Below are positions 41,194 through 53,742 of a stretch of DNA of 64,000 nt, piece by piece. The DNA is from Spongospora subterranea f. sp. subterranea (Eukaryota; Endomyxa: Phytomyxea; Phytomyxea; Plasmodiophorida), in the NCBI GenBank assembly GCA_049724395.1, contig JAUGWO010000040.1, positions 1 through 64,000 on the forward strand, written 5' to 3'. Position 1 is the stretch's first letter. Each line of letters starts with the position of its first letter. The position numbers were made by a program, and so were the translations under genes. Under the pieces are notes generated by a model, which was not told the origin of the DNA, did not search any database, and saw nothing but the letters and a program-made list of their open reading frames with translations.

Positions 41194-42620
41194 TCATCAA
41201 CAACATAAAGGGAATCGGCAAAAATAACAAAGACGTTGTGTTCTCGAGGCCTTAGCAGATGTCGCATAGCTGATTTCTGTCGACGAATCAGGGACATTGA
41301 CACTCCACCTAATTACATTCCAATAAAGCGGACTCATCTTGTTGTCGAGATTGGACTACAAAGTTCATAACGACGTCGTCGATCGAGAATATCGAATGAC
41401 CAACCATGGCTTAATTGTTTATCGAACACATGAGAATATGACCGCTGTGATTATCGCCAACACAAAATGACCTCACAAAACTATAGTAGTCACTATATGT
41501 GAACTACTGATTGGAATAATTCCATATATGGGACTCATATCCGATGATATTATTCCCTTTTCACTCGCCGGGCAGATCATCTCCTCGAACGGACGATTGG
41601 ACAGAATTGTGTATGATATTGCGATATTGGAAAATTCAGTGTTCCGCAACGATTGTTCAATATAAAGGGTGAGTGATGGTGTTGTAGGCGGTGGCGTCAA
41701 CAGGAATGCGTTGAGCGCTTTTGAGGAACGTCCGTCTGGCCGGGCTCGACACAATACAGGCACACAAACAGAGCCTGATGGTGTCACCTGTCCAATTTGG
41801 ACTCAGAAAGCGGTCGTCGGCGACCACCAAATGCATTGATCGTTTGCGTCTTCAACAAATGAAATAACTGAAATACAAGCGATTGGGAGTAGAGTCGGTC
41901 GATTTGCAGCAAAACGGTATTATGGTCTCGTGGATAAGAGACGTTGGCGATGTTGGATGGCCTGTTCGAGGAGTTGGGGAGTCTGCAATCAGCTGCCGGA
42001 GTCGTGATCGCCCTCGCCCAACTGCTGAACCGGACGTGCCCTCGAGCCGCCGCCGACCCGACAGCCCTGACAAAGCGTCGTGCACTTGATTCGATCATAT
42101 ACCTGCCTAGGGTTCCCGGCTCAATAAATGCCTGTCATCAACAATTCCTATTCCTCTGTTGTAATAGGTAGATTGTTCCTGGATGTGTCTCAAAGGGAAT
42201 AGATTCATCGGATATGAATTCCATATATGGAGTTATTCCAACCGGGAATTCATAGATTAGTGATCAACTGCTCCTACCAAATACCTGAACATTCTCTTTT
42301 TTTGTTTTCGTTGCCCTGATGCAGTTCAGCTGATACTTTGTGAGGTCATATTGTGCTGGCAATAATCACAGCGGTCATATTCTCATGTGTTCAATGATCA
42401 ATTAAGCCAATAGTTGCACCATTCGACCATTCGATATTCTCGATCAATGACGTCGTTATGAAATTATTTAGTCCAATCTCGACAACAAGATGAGTCCGGT
42501 TTATTGGAGTGTAATAGGTGGAGTGTCAATGACCTGATTCGTCAACAGAAATCAGCTATGCGACATCTGCTCAGGCCTCGTCTTTGTCATTTCTACCGAT
42601 TCCCTTCATGTCGTTGATGA
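41194..42620. repeat. Long inverted repeat, arms about 370-430 bp
   Basis: 41194-41560 and 42190-42620 are reverse complements at roughly 85-90 percent by eye. Shared blocks include GCAGATGTCGCATAGCTGATTTCTG, TTGACACTCCACCTA, GACTCATCTTGTTGTCGAGATTGGACTA, ACACATGAGAATATGACCGCTGTGATTAT and CATATCCGATGA. The 630-bp interior has no recognised gene. One arm reads as protein-like text (DVVDREYRMTNHGLIVYRTHENMTAVIIAN). Could be a foldback DNA transposon or an inverted duplication. Confidence 0.92.
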
Positions 42621-42879
42621 AGGATGAGCGGTTTAGTGTCTGCAACTCGCAACATCATTGAGGAGAACACTCAGGTCAAGTGATGTCTTTGTTGAAAGGG
42701 ACCTAGGATTCAATCGCCCAACGACAAATATTTGTAAATGTGTTTTCAGTTAAGCGGGAACCAAGTTTCCTAAATCACGTGTGGAAAAATCGGAAACGCA
42801 ATTGCTATTGAAAAAAGCCCATTTGAGTCAGGAATCACCCTGATCTGCATTATGGATTTAGACGATGCGGCTTCCTTCG
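42621..42879. other. No recognisable gene
   Basis: Flank between the long inverted repeat and the first gypsy fragment; nothing identified. Confidence 0.3.
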
Positions 42880-44665
42880 CGTCAATTCGACCGCATCTGA
42901 TTTCTGCTTTCCGGAACCGTCCGCAGCAGACATCAGGAGTGAATTCGAGACGTTGACGCAGACTACCGAAATTCGGCGAGCAGCATATCTTGAAGTTTCA
43001 ACAGTCATATAGCACGGCCCGTCGTCTGTCGGGGAATGGGTATTCGCTCAGTGCTGCCCTCTTGGCTGATGCCTTCCGGAGATCCCTGAATCCAGCGTTG
43101 CGACACACGCTCCACGATTTTGAGATGACGGATTGGGACGCGATGGTCCAGAATGCCAGACATATCGCCCGCAATTATCCAACTGAGCCTGAGGCCGTTT
43201 ACGCCATCTCCACCAGCGCATCAAAGCTGACACCGGCAGAACGCGACCGCTGTATGCTTCACAACCTGTGCTTGTATTGTCGACAGCCAGAACACAGGAT
43301 CGCGACATGCCCGAATCGAGCGATACGGTCGGGAAATGCCCATGAGTGACGGACGCCGGATTCCCCCACCAATCGCCAATCCGTAATAATCATTCTGAAT
43401 CCTCGCATCACTGCTTGTCCACACTTTATTATGCCCGATCGCTCTCTAGCCGTTGCCTCACCGCCAATGCTACTCCTCAAATTGGTACTCGCCTTCTCAC
43501 CACGACAGTACTTATCGATTACGGTTCAAGCACTTCTTTGGTAGATGCAACATTCGCCCACATTAACGCCGTTCCACTGAATCGGAAACTGTGTCCGGTC
43601 GCTGTCAATGTGGTCGATGGGCGGCAGCTGAATCCTACTCACTTCCGAATCTATACCAATACTCACTACTGTAGCTTCCTCAGTTCCAGACGTCGAGTAG
43701 TCTTCAACGTCATTGATTCACCAAACCACCCAATCATTCTGGGGATTTCGTGGCTGTCATTTCACAATCCCGATTTCGATTGGTCTATTGGTAGCCTTAA
43801 AGCCACGTTCCGAGCTCAAAAAACACACCAAATTCCGTCGATACTGAGCCCGGAATTTCTTTTTGCACCGTCAGTGCGGTGCATCTTCTTGCAACATCCC
43901 AGGAAAATGACGAATGCTACTCTATCCAGTTTAAAAGCGCCGTAACACCTCAGCCTGCCATGCCTCTCGTTTTGGCGACACTTCCCGAAAAGTATAACGA
44001 CTTTGCTAGTGTGTTCGATAAACGACACGCAGAACAACTTCCACCATATCGCCTGTACGATTGTTGGATCGATGTCGAAACCGGGTTCTGAGCCACTGTT
44101 CGGTCGACTTCATGACCTCTCTCCCAGAGAACAGGAAGCGCTTAAGAAATATATTCAGGACAATCTCTCCCGTAAGTTCATCTGTCCATCGCAGTCACCC
44201 CCGCTGGCGCTCCAGTCCTCTTTGTCAAGAAAAAAGACGGCTCTCTACGCCTATACATCGACTATCGGAAATTGAATGCCAATACTATCAAAAACCGCTA
44301 TCCACTTCCCCTCGTCGATCAAATGTTGGCACAGCTTAGCTCCGCTCGATTGTTTTCCAAATTTGGTCTTTGTGGGGCATACAACCAAGTCCGGATTCTG
44401 AAGGGCGACGAATGGAAAAGCGCGTTTCGCACACCGCATGGCTTATTCGAATACCAAGTAATGCCTTTTGGCCTGACTAATGTACCGGCTGCGTTCCAGC
44501 ATTTTATGAACGACTTGTTTTGAAATTACCTTGACAGTTTCGTCGTGATCTACTTGGACGATATCATAATTTTCTCTTCATCAGAGGCCGAGCACGACAA
44601 GCACGTCCGCTTCGTTCTCACCCGGATCAGAGACGCGAATTTGTACGCGAAGTTGGAGAGAAGGA
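42880..44665 (+). mobile_element. Ty3/gypsy fragment: gag, protease-like and start of reverse transcriptase
   Basis: Fossil. Parts seen in order are a gag C-terminal half with zinc knuckle (CLYCRQPEHRIATC), an aspartic-protease-like region (VLIDYGSSTSLVDATF, IILGISWL) and the beginning of reverse transcriptase ([38 protein letters not shown]). Broken in several places and incomplete on both sides; no long terminal repeats. A minus-strand gypsy element abuts it, suggesting nested insertion. Confidence 0.88.
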
Positions 44666-44667
44666 AT

Positions 44668-47600
44668 CTAGACTGGTAACTCTTTTACCAGATGATGGTC
44701 AGAATTATCTGACAAAAACTGTTTAACTACAGTAGGAATATCCTCCAGCATTGTATCAAAAGGTTCCCAAGTGGCGTCGGTGGTTTCAAACCCACTCCAC
44801 TGGATGAGGAGGTCAAGTTGTCTAGGCTCTGGATGGCGACGAATGTCGATAATGCTTGCCACTTCGAATTTGGTAGAGGAAGTTACGCCGATAATATCCA
44901 AAAGAGCTGTGGTAACCTGTAAGTCACGATCGCTGTAGTATTTCAAACGTTGAGCTTGGATATCAGTTTGCTCGCCGGTGAATGAAAATTCCACACGGTA
45001 TATGTGGTCTTTGATCATACCAATAATACGTGCAGGTCCGAGTCAATTGCACATGGTTTTTTCGTGAAAACCGCTTGATATTGGAGGCGACGAGCAGGTA
45101 GTCGCCAATTGTGAAATTGATTGGCTTAGTGCGAGCATCCTTGGAGCGGGACCGATGTTGTTGTGCACGCTGTTTGGATAAACGACCAGCGACTTGTTGA
45201 TGGATGGCGTCAATCGACGATGCGAGTTGAGCCGTTAGTGACTGAATACGACCAGGAGTTACTGGGACGTCACTTACTGAATTCAAAAACGGTACAAATA
45301 TCGTGGAAGTAGTGTCGTAGGATTAAGGCCTGTCATGATTGTGACAGGAGAATAACCGATTCGTTGCCGTACACGTTGGTTCAAATCCATGTTAACGATG
45401 GGGAGAATGAAAGGCCAATGGACGTCAAAAGAGAGACTACATTCAGCGAGTAGTTTCTTCAACGTCTCAAGAATATGCCGGTTCACGATTTCCACCGTTC
45501 CGTTTACCCATGGGGTGTTGGCCGTCGTGAAATGTCGTGATATGTGTAGACGACTGCAGAGCTCGTCGATCACACGGTTTCTAAAGTGAGTTCCCTGATC
45601 GGACACATGTTGATACACAATGCCAAACCGTTTGACCCAGTCGATTAGACCGGTTGCCACTGTGTGATGATCGGCAGATTCACACGGGATTAGTTCCACG
45701 AAGGCGGAGAATTCGTCCTTGATCACTAAAATATATCGAAATGAGTGAGGAACGCCTTTCTTGACTTTAAATTTGAAAAGGCAATCATAATGCAGAACAC
45801 GATTAGGTTGAGTTGCATGCATTGCATAGCCAAAGGACGGGGAGCGACAGACCCGTTGACCCGTGGGCAATGTAAACATTTGGAAATGATATGTGCCACA
45901 ACAGGTTCCGAAACAGGGGCTCCCCATCGAGTCAGAATATCGGCCCAGACGTTGGTGGTTCGATCAATGTGTTCAATTACAAAATCAAACGAGCGTAATT
46001 GGAGTTGCCAGCATTCAAGACGATCTCCGCTGGTTCGATTAACAGGAAGACTCCGACTGTTGGGATCAAACAAGAATTTTAGGATTCTGTGATCTCAAAA
46101 AAGACGAAACTTCTTCCCAATGAGATAGGGCTTCAAACGGTGGCACCCTTCAACTATGGGATATGCCTCCTTTTCTATAATCGCCCAATTCAGTTGACTA
46201 CCTTTGAAACTGCCGCTAAGACATGCTAGCAGTTCATGGCGTTGTGGTTCAACAGAGTTTCCTAGATCCTGTGCTGGAAACTGTGTCAGGAGAATTGCTC
46301 AAAAATCTTTTGATGCATCTGGAAATACACAGAGTAAATATCCATCGTTGATGTGGACCATAATCACCAAATTCTGTAATGTGGATTTGATTTGAGCGAA
46401 ACACTTTGTCATGAGATTGGTTCCCGCCCAAAATCTTCAATGTGATCTTCTTTAGTTGTGATTTCTGTAAACTGTCGATTGAGCGGAACGTCGTCAACAG
46501 CAGTTGTTGAAGTGGATCCACCAGCTCAGAGAACCTTGGGATAGTTGAGCGCATCCAATTAAGTCCACATAGTAATTGTTGCAAATCGTCAGCAGTGATC
46601 GGTGACGGTAATTCGCTCAGGGACGAAACGAGATTGGGGTCGAACGAGACGCCCTTTTCCGATATCATTCGGCCGCACCAATTTGACCTCTGTCAAGAAG
46701 AGAGCGCAACGGTTTGGGTTCAGTTTGATGCCATGTGAGTGCAGATTGTCTAAGATGAGGACCAGAACCTCAAACCAGTTGTCAATGCTTGTGGCATCAA
46801 CCCATAGAAGAGCGCATGTGTAGAGCAAATCAGATAGGACTTCCTGCATCCCCGCCTGGAAAGCGAAAACTGCATCGGCTAGGCCTTGGATTATACGACG
46901 CGGCGTGTAGACTGCCTCATGCGTCATGAAAGAACAAAGTTCCCAAGATTCGGGATGTAATGGAAACTGCCAGTACCGTTTGAAGGGGACCAGCATGATA
47001 AAAAGTTTTGCATTTCGAAGATATGATAAGATGAGATCTATGTGAGGCATGGGCCAAACAAGACGTTCAGTACGTTTGTTGACCTCCTTCGTATCGATAG
47101 TCAGACGATAACCACGGCGCTCGATGTCTTTCTTCTCGACAACGTGGCAGGCAGATGCGAAACGGCTGTGCGGATTGCGGAATGTGAAATCGTTCGCTTC
47201 TAACGTCTGTGCATGTTCGCGCATGAATGTGCGGTGCGCTTCGGCATATCGTCGATTTTTTGCCCTGGCCCCTAAATGGAGTGGCAGCAGATTTCAGCAT
47301 CTGCTTCATTGGCGTAACCTTCGCCGGCGGATCGCGCGTTTTAAACGCCACATTTCGCGCTTCAAAACCTCGGATTGAAGCCGAGATCGATGCTCTTGTG
47401 GAAGACCGTTCTTTTGACGGCGCGTTCGCACATATCAGAGATGGCTGATTTCATACCACTAATGGCATCCTGGCCGATGTCGACGAAATAATCTTCGCCA
47501 GGTTCATCGCCGGGACTAAGATCAGCAGTGTGATCGAGTGAGACCCGCTTGATGGCTAATGAGATATCAGGATCTGACTTGGTAAACTCATCGTGAATGA

Positions 47601-48170
47601 GGAGATGACCATTCGGGGCGTGGTTCAAAACGTTGAGGAGAAGCACACTCTGGATCGACTCCCAGTGTCAACAATTCCTGTTTACCGATTAGGATAACGC
47701 CATCGGATAGATTCTCCTTGGTCACGTAAACCTCTCGTCGACGTAATGTTACCGTCATTCCCGAGTAAGAATCGAGACTGAGATCCAAAAGTGCCGAACC
47801 AAGATACGTGGTTACGGCACCGACTGTTGCCTGTTTACCGGTCAAGATGTTGGCGAACGGCTTGTATGCCACGTGCGTTAGAGTCTGGAGCCGTTTCAAA
47901 GTTGCCATATCCATTGTGCTCCTGCTGGATCCGTTATCCAGTTCGCAGGGCTCGGTGAGACAGTCATTCAACTTGACCTGATACATTGTGGCGGACTGGA
48001 ATGGAATGTCAAGGCTGTCAACCATGTGCCGTTTGTAGAAATTTAACGACTTTTCACGTTCGGAGCGGAACTTGTCTAGGGCATCTTTTCGCTCTTTTGC
48101 CGTCGCCGTGGGGCAGATCTGAACCCAATGGGGGCCTTTACAAATCAGGCAACCATTGACTGGAATCGGC
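44668..48170 (-). mobile_element. Ty3/gypsy element with chromodomain, minus strand
   Basis: Fossil. From its 5-prime side (right): gag zinc knuckle CLICKGPHWVQIC, protease-like region, reverse transcriptase (LTIDTKEVNKRTERLVWPMP), RNase H and an integrase (HHTVATGLIDWVKRFG, HFTTANTPWVNGTVEIVNRH), ending in a chromodomain (EVASIIDIRRHPEPRQLDLLIQWSGF, DATWEPFD). The family differs from the neighbouring gypsy copies. Broken many times; no flanking long terminal repeats recognised. Probably old. Confidence 0.85.
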
Positions 48171-48171
48171 T

Positions 48172-48740
48172 TTGCTTCGTAACGCTTTTTCAGGTACTCA
48201 GAAACCTCTTTCGATTCCTGGTCTGGCGTTGCGGGATTGCTTTGACGCTCAGGCCTTGATCGACTCGTGGATTCTCAGATGGTTTATCATTTTGGTATCA
48301 ACAAGACGTTTGAATTGGTTTTCGCGAAATTCAACTTGGCCTGGCATGCGTGAAATGGTAAAATCGTTTGTTAGATCATGCGAAGTTTGCGCCCGTTTCA
48401 AAGTTCCGCTCCGTAAACCGTCTATGTTATTACAACCGCTTCCGATTCCATCGCAACCTTGGACATTTATTTCCATGGGTTTCATTGTTAAACTTCCTAA
48501 ATCCGCCGGTTTTGACAGCATAATGGTGGAACGCCGTTTTCCACTCGTCGCCTTGACGACCTTTTTCTTCACGAAAAGAATCGGAGCCCTTGCTGGAGAG
48601 CACGAATTGGTAATGAACTTCTTCCGGAGGTTCTCGTCGATGAACTCTTTGAGCGCTTTTCGCTTCCCGTTCCGAAAGAGGGTAAATGGGCCCGAAAGGC
48701 GGGGTATTGCTTTTTCCAACTAAATCTGGCAATCGTAGGG
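48172..48740. mobile_element. Composite gypsy scrap: integrase (+) joined head-on to reverse-transcriptase start (-)
   Basis: Fossil. The left half reads plus strand as integrase zinc/core text (STWPGMREMVKSFVRSCEVCARFKVP, FIVKLPKSAGFDSI). The right half reads minus strand as the entry to reverse transcriptase (PPFGPIYPLSE, FIDENLRKKF, PILFVKKK). Both halves are closest to the gypsy element at 57.7-61.5 kb. Broken and rearranged. Confidence 0.75.
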
Positions 48741-49310
48741 CCTGCGAGGTGGTAATTTATCGGTTATGGCCTTGTCGAACACGTCCCCGTAATCCTGGTA
48801 CGCTTCAAGGAGAATTGCGGGCGGCGTCTCGTTTTCCTTGGCAAGGAACACGAGAATTAGGACAGACCCCGATCAGCACTTTTAAAACCTTCAGTTCGTT
48901 CAGGCTGGCATCGCTCTACCTCCATCACACCGAACTACGTTGACTCCTACTGCCAACATGGTCCCCACCAGATATACTATGTTCAAATTGCACCTGCAAA
49001 ACCAAACATCGCCGTCTGGTAGTAATCAGTCCTGGCCATCAGCAGGTTAAACCTTGGCTATTTTATTGGATATCCTCAACTTTTTTGATAAATTCAGCTT
49101 TGCGCCAAGCCATTGCTGGATCCGATTTCTGAACAATTATCGGACCAAATTATAGCTAACAGATGGTGTTCGTAATATAGACCAGAGCTGTTGACCAGAA
49201 TATTGGGAAGAAATGTATTATAATTGGTAGGATCATATTGGTACGGTAGTACGGGGGTAGAAGCGTTCATAACTTAATACTCCCCTTCGCTTTTAACCTT
49301 TGTCAGTATT
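48741..49310. other. No recognisable gene
   Basis: No domain seen. The right end, beside the copia polypurine-like stretch near 49285, may include part of that element's 3-prime terminal repeat, but no second copy was found to prove it. Confidence 0.3.
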
Positions 49311-49311
49311 A

Positions 49312-52300
49312 TTATATCTGCATAATGGATGATTTAAATCTTTTGAATGCAGGTTCACTGATTGGTTTAGTGAATATGTCCGCCATCATATCTGTTGTTG
49401 GACAACAGATGAGTTCTATTTCCCTTTGTTGCACCTTTTCGCGAACGAAATGATATCGAACATCGATATGCTTGGATCGTTGGTTCGAGCAATTGTTCTT
49501 TTCGAGAAAAATAGCGCCCTGATTATCCTGGTATAGTGGAGTAATCATCGAATCTTTAAATTGATTTAACTCCTTCAGCAAATCGCGGAGCCAAATGATT
49601 TCCCTTGTGGCGTCGGCTTGCGGCCATATATTCCGCTTCAGTTGTTGAAAGTGCAATTGAATGTTGCTTTCTGGATTTCCATATAACGGGATTGCCTCCC
49701 ACTTGGATCAGTAGACCTGTGGTGGATCGTCGATCAAGAGTGTCCATCTCGTAATTGCTGTCGGCCCATCCTGTGATATCAGTTGAGCTCCCCTTGAACA
49801 CCAAGTCGTCATTCGGGGTCGTGTTCAGGTATTTGAGAATCCTTTGCGCCGCTTTCCATAGTGCTTTGGTTGGTTTCGACACATGCCTGCTGATATTGTT
49901 AACTGCAAATGCAATATCAGGACGTGTCCCGTAAGCGATGTAGGATAAACTTCCAATGATTTCGCGAATGGGATACTTATCAGTAATCTCCTCGTCGTCG
50001 TTTGGATCATAAATAGTTGTCATCGGTGTGGTGACTGGTTTGCAGTTTTCCTGCTTGAAACGCTGGATGACCTCTCTTATGTATTTTTCTTGCGATAGTC
50101 GGATCGTGCCATCTAAACAACGGATCTTCATACCGAGAAATGTATCGGCTTCCCCTAGGTCTTTCATCTTGAAAGATGACCGTAGTACTGCTGAAATCTT
50201 CGTAATTTCAGTGTCGTCGTCGCCTGTGATTAGCAGATCATCGACATAGATACCTATGATTGTCAATTGATTCTCCCGGGATTTGTACCAAATGCATGGT
50301 TCCTTGGTTGATTGCGCGAATTCACTTTCCCTTAACTTGCCAAACAGGGTCGTTTGCCATTCGCGACCGGCCTGCTTCAGACCGTATAAGGCTTTCTCTA
50401 GTAGACATACTTTATGTTCCTCGCCCTGCTTGAGGAATCCGTCCGGTTGGTATATGAAGATAGGATTAGTTAGAGGTGCATTTAGATATGCAGTTGTGAA
50501 ATCCTTCTGATAAATCTTCCTGTGGTTGGCGGCGGCAATTGATAAAATCGTTCGAAGCGATGTCTGCGCCAATATAGATGAAAAAGTTTCATCGTAGTCG
50601 ATTCCTTCTCTCTGTGCGAATCCTTTTGCCACAAATCGTGCCTTGAATCGTACCTTGCCATCAGGGTGTGTTTTCGACGTGAGCACCCATTTGCCTTTGA
50701 TCGGCTTGATGTGTGCAGGTTTATCTACGAGTGTCCACGTGTGATTGCGATGGTGTGCATCAATTTTTTCTTGAGCAGCTTGTCGCCATTTCGTTGCTTC
50801 CGGTGACTCCATCGCCTCTGCAAATGTGGTTGGTAGTCGAACTGCACGGTTAATTTCATAGACGAATTCGTCAATGATTTGAATGGGATTTTGGCTTTGC
50901 GGATGATTTTCGCTCGTGCTCCCTTCGTTGAATGTGACGTCGCGTCTGATGAGTACTTTCTTGTCTCTGACGCATTCTACAACGTATCCCTTTTGACAAT
51001 ATGGGCATCCTAAGAAAATACACTTTTCCGCTGTTGGATCAATACTAGTCCTAAATGAACTGTCAATGTGTGTCCAGGCAACGCATCCAAATGGGCGCAT
51101 GTTATCGACCGCAGGAACTTGATTTTTCCACAGTTCGTATGGCGTCTTCCAGTCTATGCGTTTTGTTGGCAATCTGTTCAGAGTGTCGACGGCGTATCTG
51201 ACTGCATGTGGCCAATAGTCGTCTGGTAAATCTGACTCTCTGAATATACAACGGGCCATCTGCATGATCGTCAGATTTCGTCGCTCGGCTTGACCATTTT
51301 GTTGTGGGGAATATGGCACAGTCTTCTGATGTTTAATTCCTTTCTGAAGAAGAAATGTGCTCATTTGCTCATTTACGTATTCTTTTCCTCCATCGGTTAA
51401 TAGAATAGCGAGCATTTCCGTGGTTTCTGCCTGTGCATCGGTATGGAATCTTCGCATCGCCTGTAGTACCTCGTCTGCTTCCTTCGTCTCCAAGAATGAG
51501 ACCCATGTCCAGGTAGAATACAGACAGTTGAACGTTATGTAATAGCGATAATTACCAGTTCCAGGTGTTACGAATGGTCCTTTAAGATCTGATGAGACCA
51601 TCTGATACCTTCGGGTTGGTTTGGTTCGCCGTTCTTCAGGAAATGCATGTCGTCGGGATTTGTTTTGCGCACAGATGTCGCAAAACAGCCGTTCGCTACC
51701 GGTAATTTCAATTCCGGTGGTCGATTTCTGTAGATTCTTCAGACGCTCGTCCGACGCATGTCCAAACCGCTTATGAGCGAGGTCCAGGCTGATCGTTGCG
51801 TTGACCTTTGCATGTGCTCCCTGCTCTGACGTGATATAGGCCATCATGCATCTTTGCGGTGAGGATCGTTTTTCCTTCTTTGCTCTCAATGTGCATGTCG
51901 TTTTTCATGACAATTCTATAGCCTTGTTGATTGATTGAATGCGCTGATATTACCGTATTCGTCATGTTCGGTGCGTAGAGTACATCCTTGATGGTGATTG
52001 GCGGTGATGTCTGGATGATCAAAATGCCCTTTCCATATGCCTTTGAGGCCTGTCCGTTGCACGCTTGGATCTGAACTGGTTGTTTAAGAGGTTCATAATT
52101 AATCAAGATGTTTTGATTGTTTGTGACTGAAACGTTGGCGCCACTGTCAATGATGTAGTCGAACGTGACTGCAGTGCCGACGCGCGAGATCCTGAATCCA
52201 TTGAATTTAACGCGGTGCGCATTGTTCGTTTTCGGTGAAGATTCATCATGGCTTTTTCGTCGGAGATGTGGATTCAACACCCAACACTTGTCTGTGTCAT

Positions 52301-52845
52301 GAGAAGTTGTCTTGCACTTCTTGCAATACTGCTTGGCTCTCAAGTAATTTTTGCTCTTGTGCTGGGCTTTCATTGTCTTCAAGTCAATCGCTGGCTCGTT
52401 CGGTATCTTTGCAAACTTGCCATGCTCGTGCTCTCGTTCTGTAGACAGTAAGAGGCTTGTCATTGAAGCAATTGTCCCTAGCTGTGATGCTCTCGCAGCT
52501 GGCTTGACTTGGTTGTACTCTGCTGGTAATCCCTGAAGTACTTTCGCACAGAGTGCTAGTTCTCCGATCTTGATCTCCAGTGTGATCATGTCGTGGTATA
52601 TTGAAACGAGTCGGTCCAGGTAAGCCTTCATCGTCTCGCTTGGCTGCTTTTGCGCCTCAATGAATTCGATGAATAAGGCTCCTGATTTCGCCTCTTTAGT
52701 TTCATCGTATGTGTCTTGGAGTGTTCTCCATAGTTGTGCTGTTGTTGCACAATGGCTGACCTGCTTATACTGCACCTGTGCCAGGCGCATGCTGATTTCG
52801 GCTAACGCTGCGCGACTGGCTTGTTCTAACAGTTTGACAAGAATT
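49312..52845 (-). mobile_element. Ty1/copia element, nearly complete internal region
   Basis: Fossil, but well preserved. Parts in order from the right: gag (LWRTLQDTYDETKEAKSGALF, KQYCKKCKTTSHDTDKCW knuckle), protease (YIIDSGANVSVTN), integrase (HKRFGHASDERL, CDICAQNKSRR, DGGKEYVNEQ), reverse transcriptase (WVLTSKTHPDGKVRFKARFV, YGLKQAGREW, GIYVDDLLITGDD) and RNase H (ADSNYEMDTLDRRSTTG). The pol part is one long open frame of 777 codons. About two breaks; the outermost 5-prime part and long terminal repeats were not identified. Likely the youngest LTR element here. Confidence 0.92.
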
Positions 52846-53738
52846 CCCTCTTCTCGGTTTACCTACCGTCACTTCTCTCCTCTCGGTTTACGTACCGTCA
52901 CTTCTCTCCTCTCGTACTTCTCTCCTCCGTTTACGTACCGTCACTTCTCTCCTCTCGGTTTACGTACCGTCGTCACTTCTCTCTTCTCGGTTTACGTACC
53001 GTCACTTCTCTCCTCTCGGTTTACGTACCGTCACTTCTCTCTTCTCGGTTTACGTACCGTCACCGCCTCTCGGTTTACTACCGTCACTTCCGTCTCGGTT
53101 TACGTACCGTCACTTCTCTCTCGGTTTACGTACCGTCACTTCTCTCCTCTCGGTTTACGTACCGTCACTTCTCTCCTCTCGGTTTACGTACCGTCACTTC
53201 TCTCCTCTCGGTTTACGTACCGTCACTTCTCTCTCTCTCGGTTTACGTTTACCGTCACTTCTCTCTTCTCGGTTTACGTACCGTCACTTCTCTCTTCTCG
53301 GTTTACGTACCGTCACTTCTCTCTTCTCGGTTTACGTACCGTCACTTCTCTCTTCTCGGTTTACGTACCGTCACTTCTCTCTTCTCGGTTTACGTACCGT
53401 CACTTCTCTCTTCTCGGTTTACGTACCGTCACTTCTCTCTTCTCGGTTTACGTACCGTCACTTCTCTCTTCTCTCCTCTCACTTCTCTCCTCTCGGTTTA
53501 CGTACCGTCACTTCTCTCCTCTCTGTTTACGTACCGTCACTTCTCTCCTCTCGGTTTACGTACCGTCACTTCTCTCCTCTACGTCGGTTTTTACTTCTCT
53601 CTTCTCGGTTTACGTACCGTCACTTCTCTCTTCTCGGTTTACCGTCACTTCTCTCCTCTCGGTTTACGTACCACTTCTCTCTTCTCGGTTTACGTACCGT
53701 CACTTCTCTCCTCTCGGTTTACGTACCGCCACTTCGCC
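52846..53738. repeat. Tandem array, about 29-bp unit
   Basis: About 30 copies of a unit CGGTTTACGTACCGTCAC followed by TTCTCTC and TTCT or CTCT. Length varies by a few bases between copies, and several are truncated. GGTTTACGTACC carries the dyad GGT-TTACGT-ACC. The plus-strand frame stays open through the array into the gypsy gag that follows. Confidence 0.95.
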
Positions 53739-53742
53739 CCAC

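Noticed and set aside
52660-53742. Upstream extension of the gypsy gag frame through the 29-bp array
   Set aside because: The gag-like sequence starts only at the ATG at 53743; the upstream part is array translated by chance.
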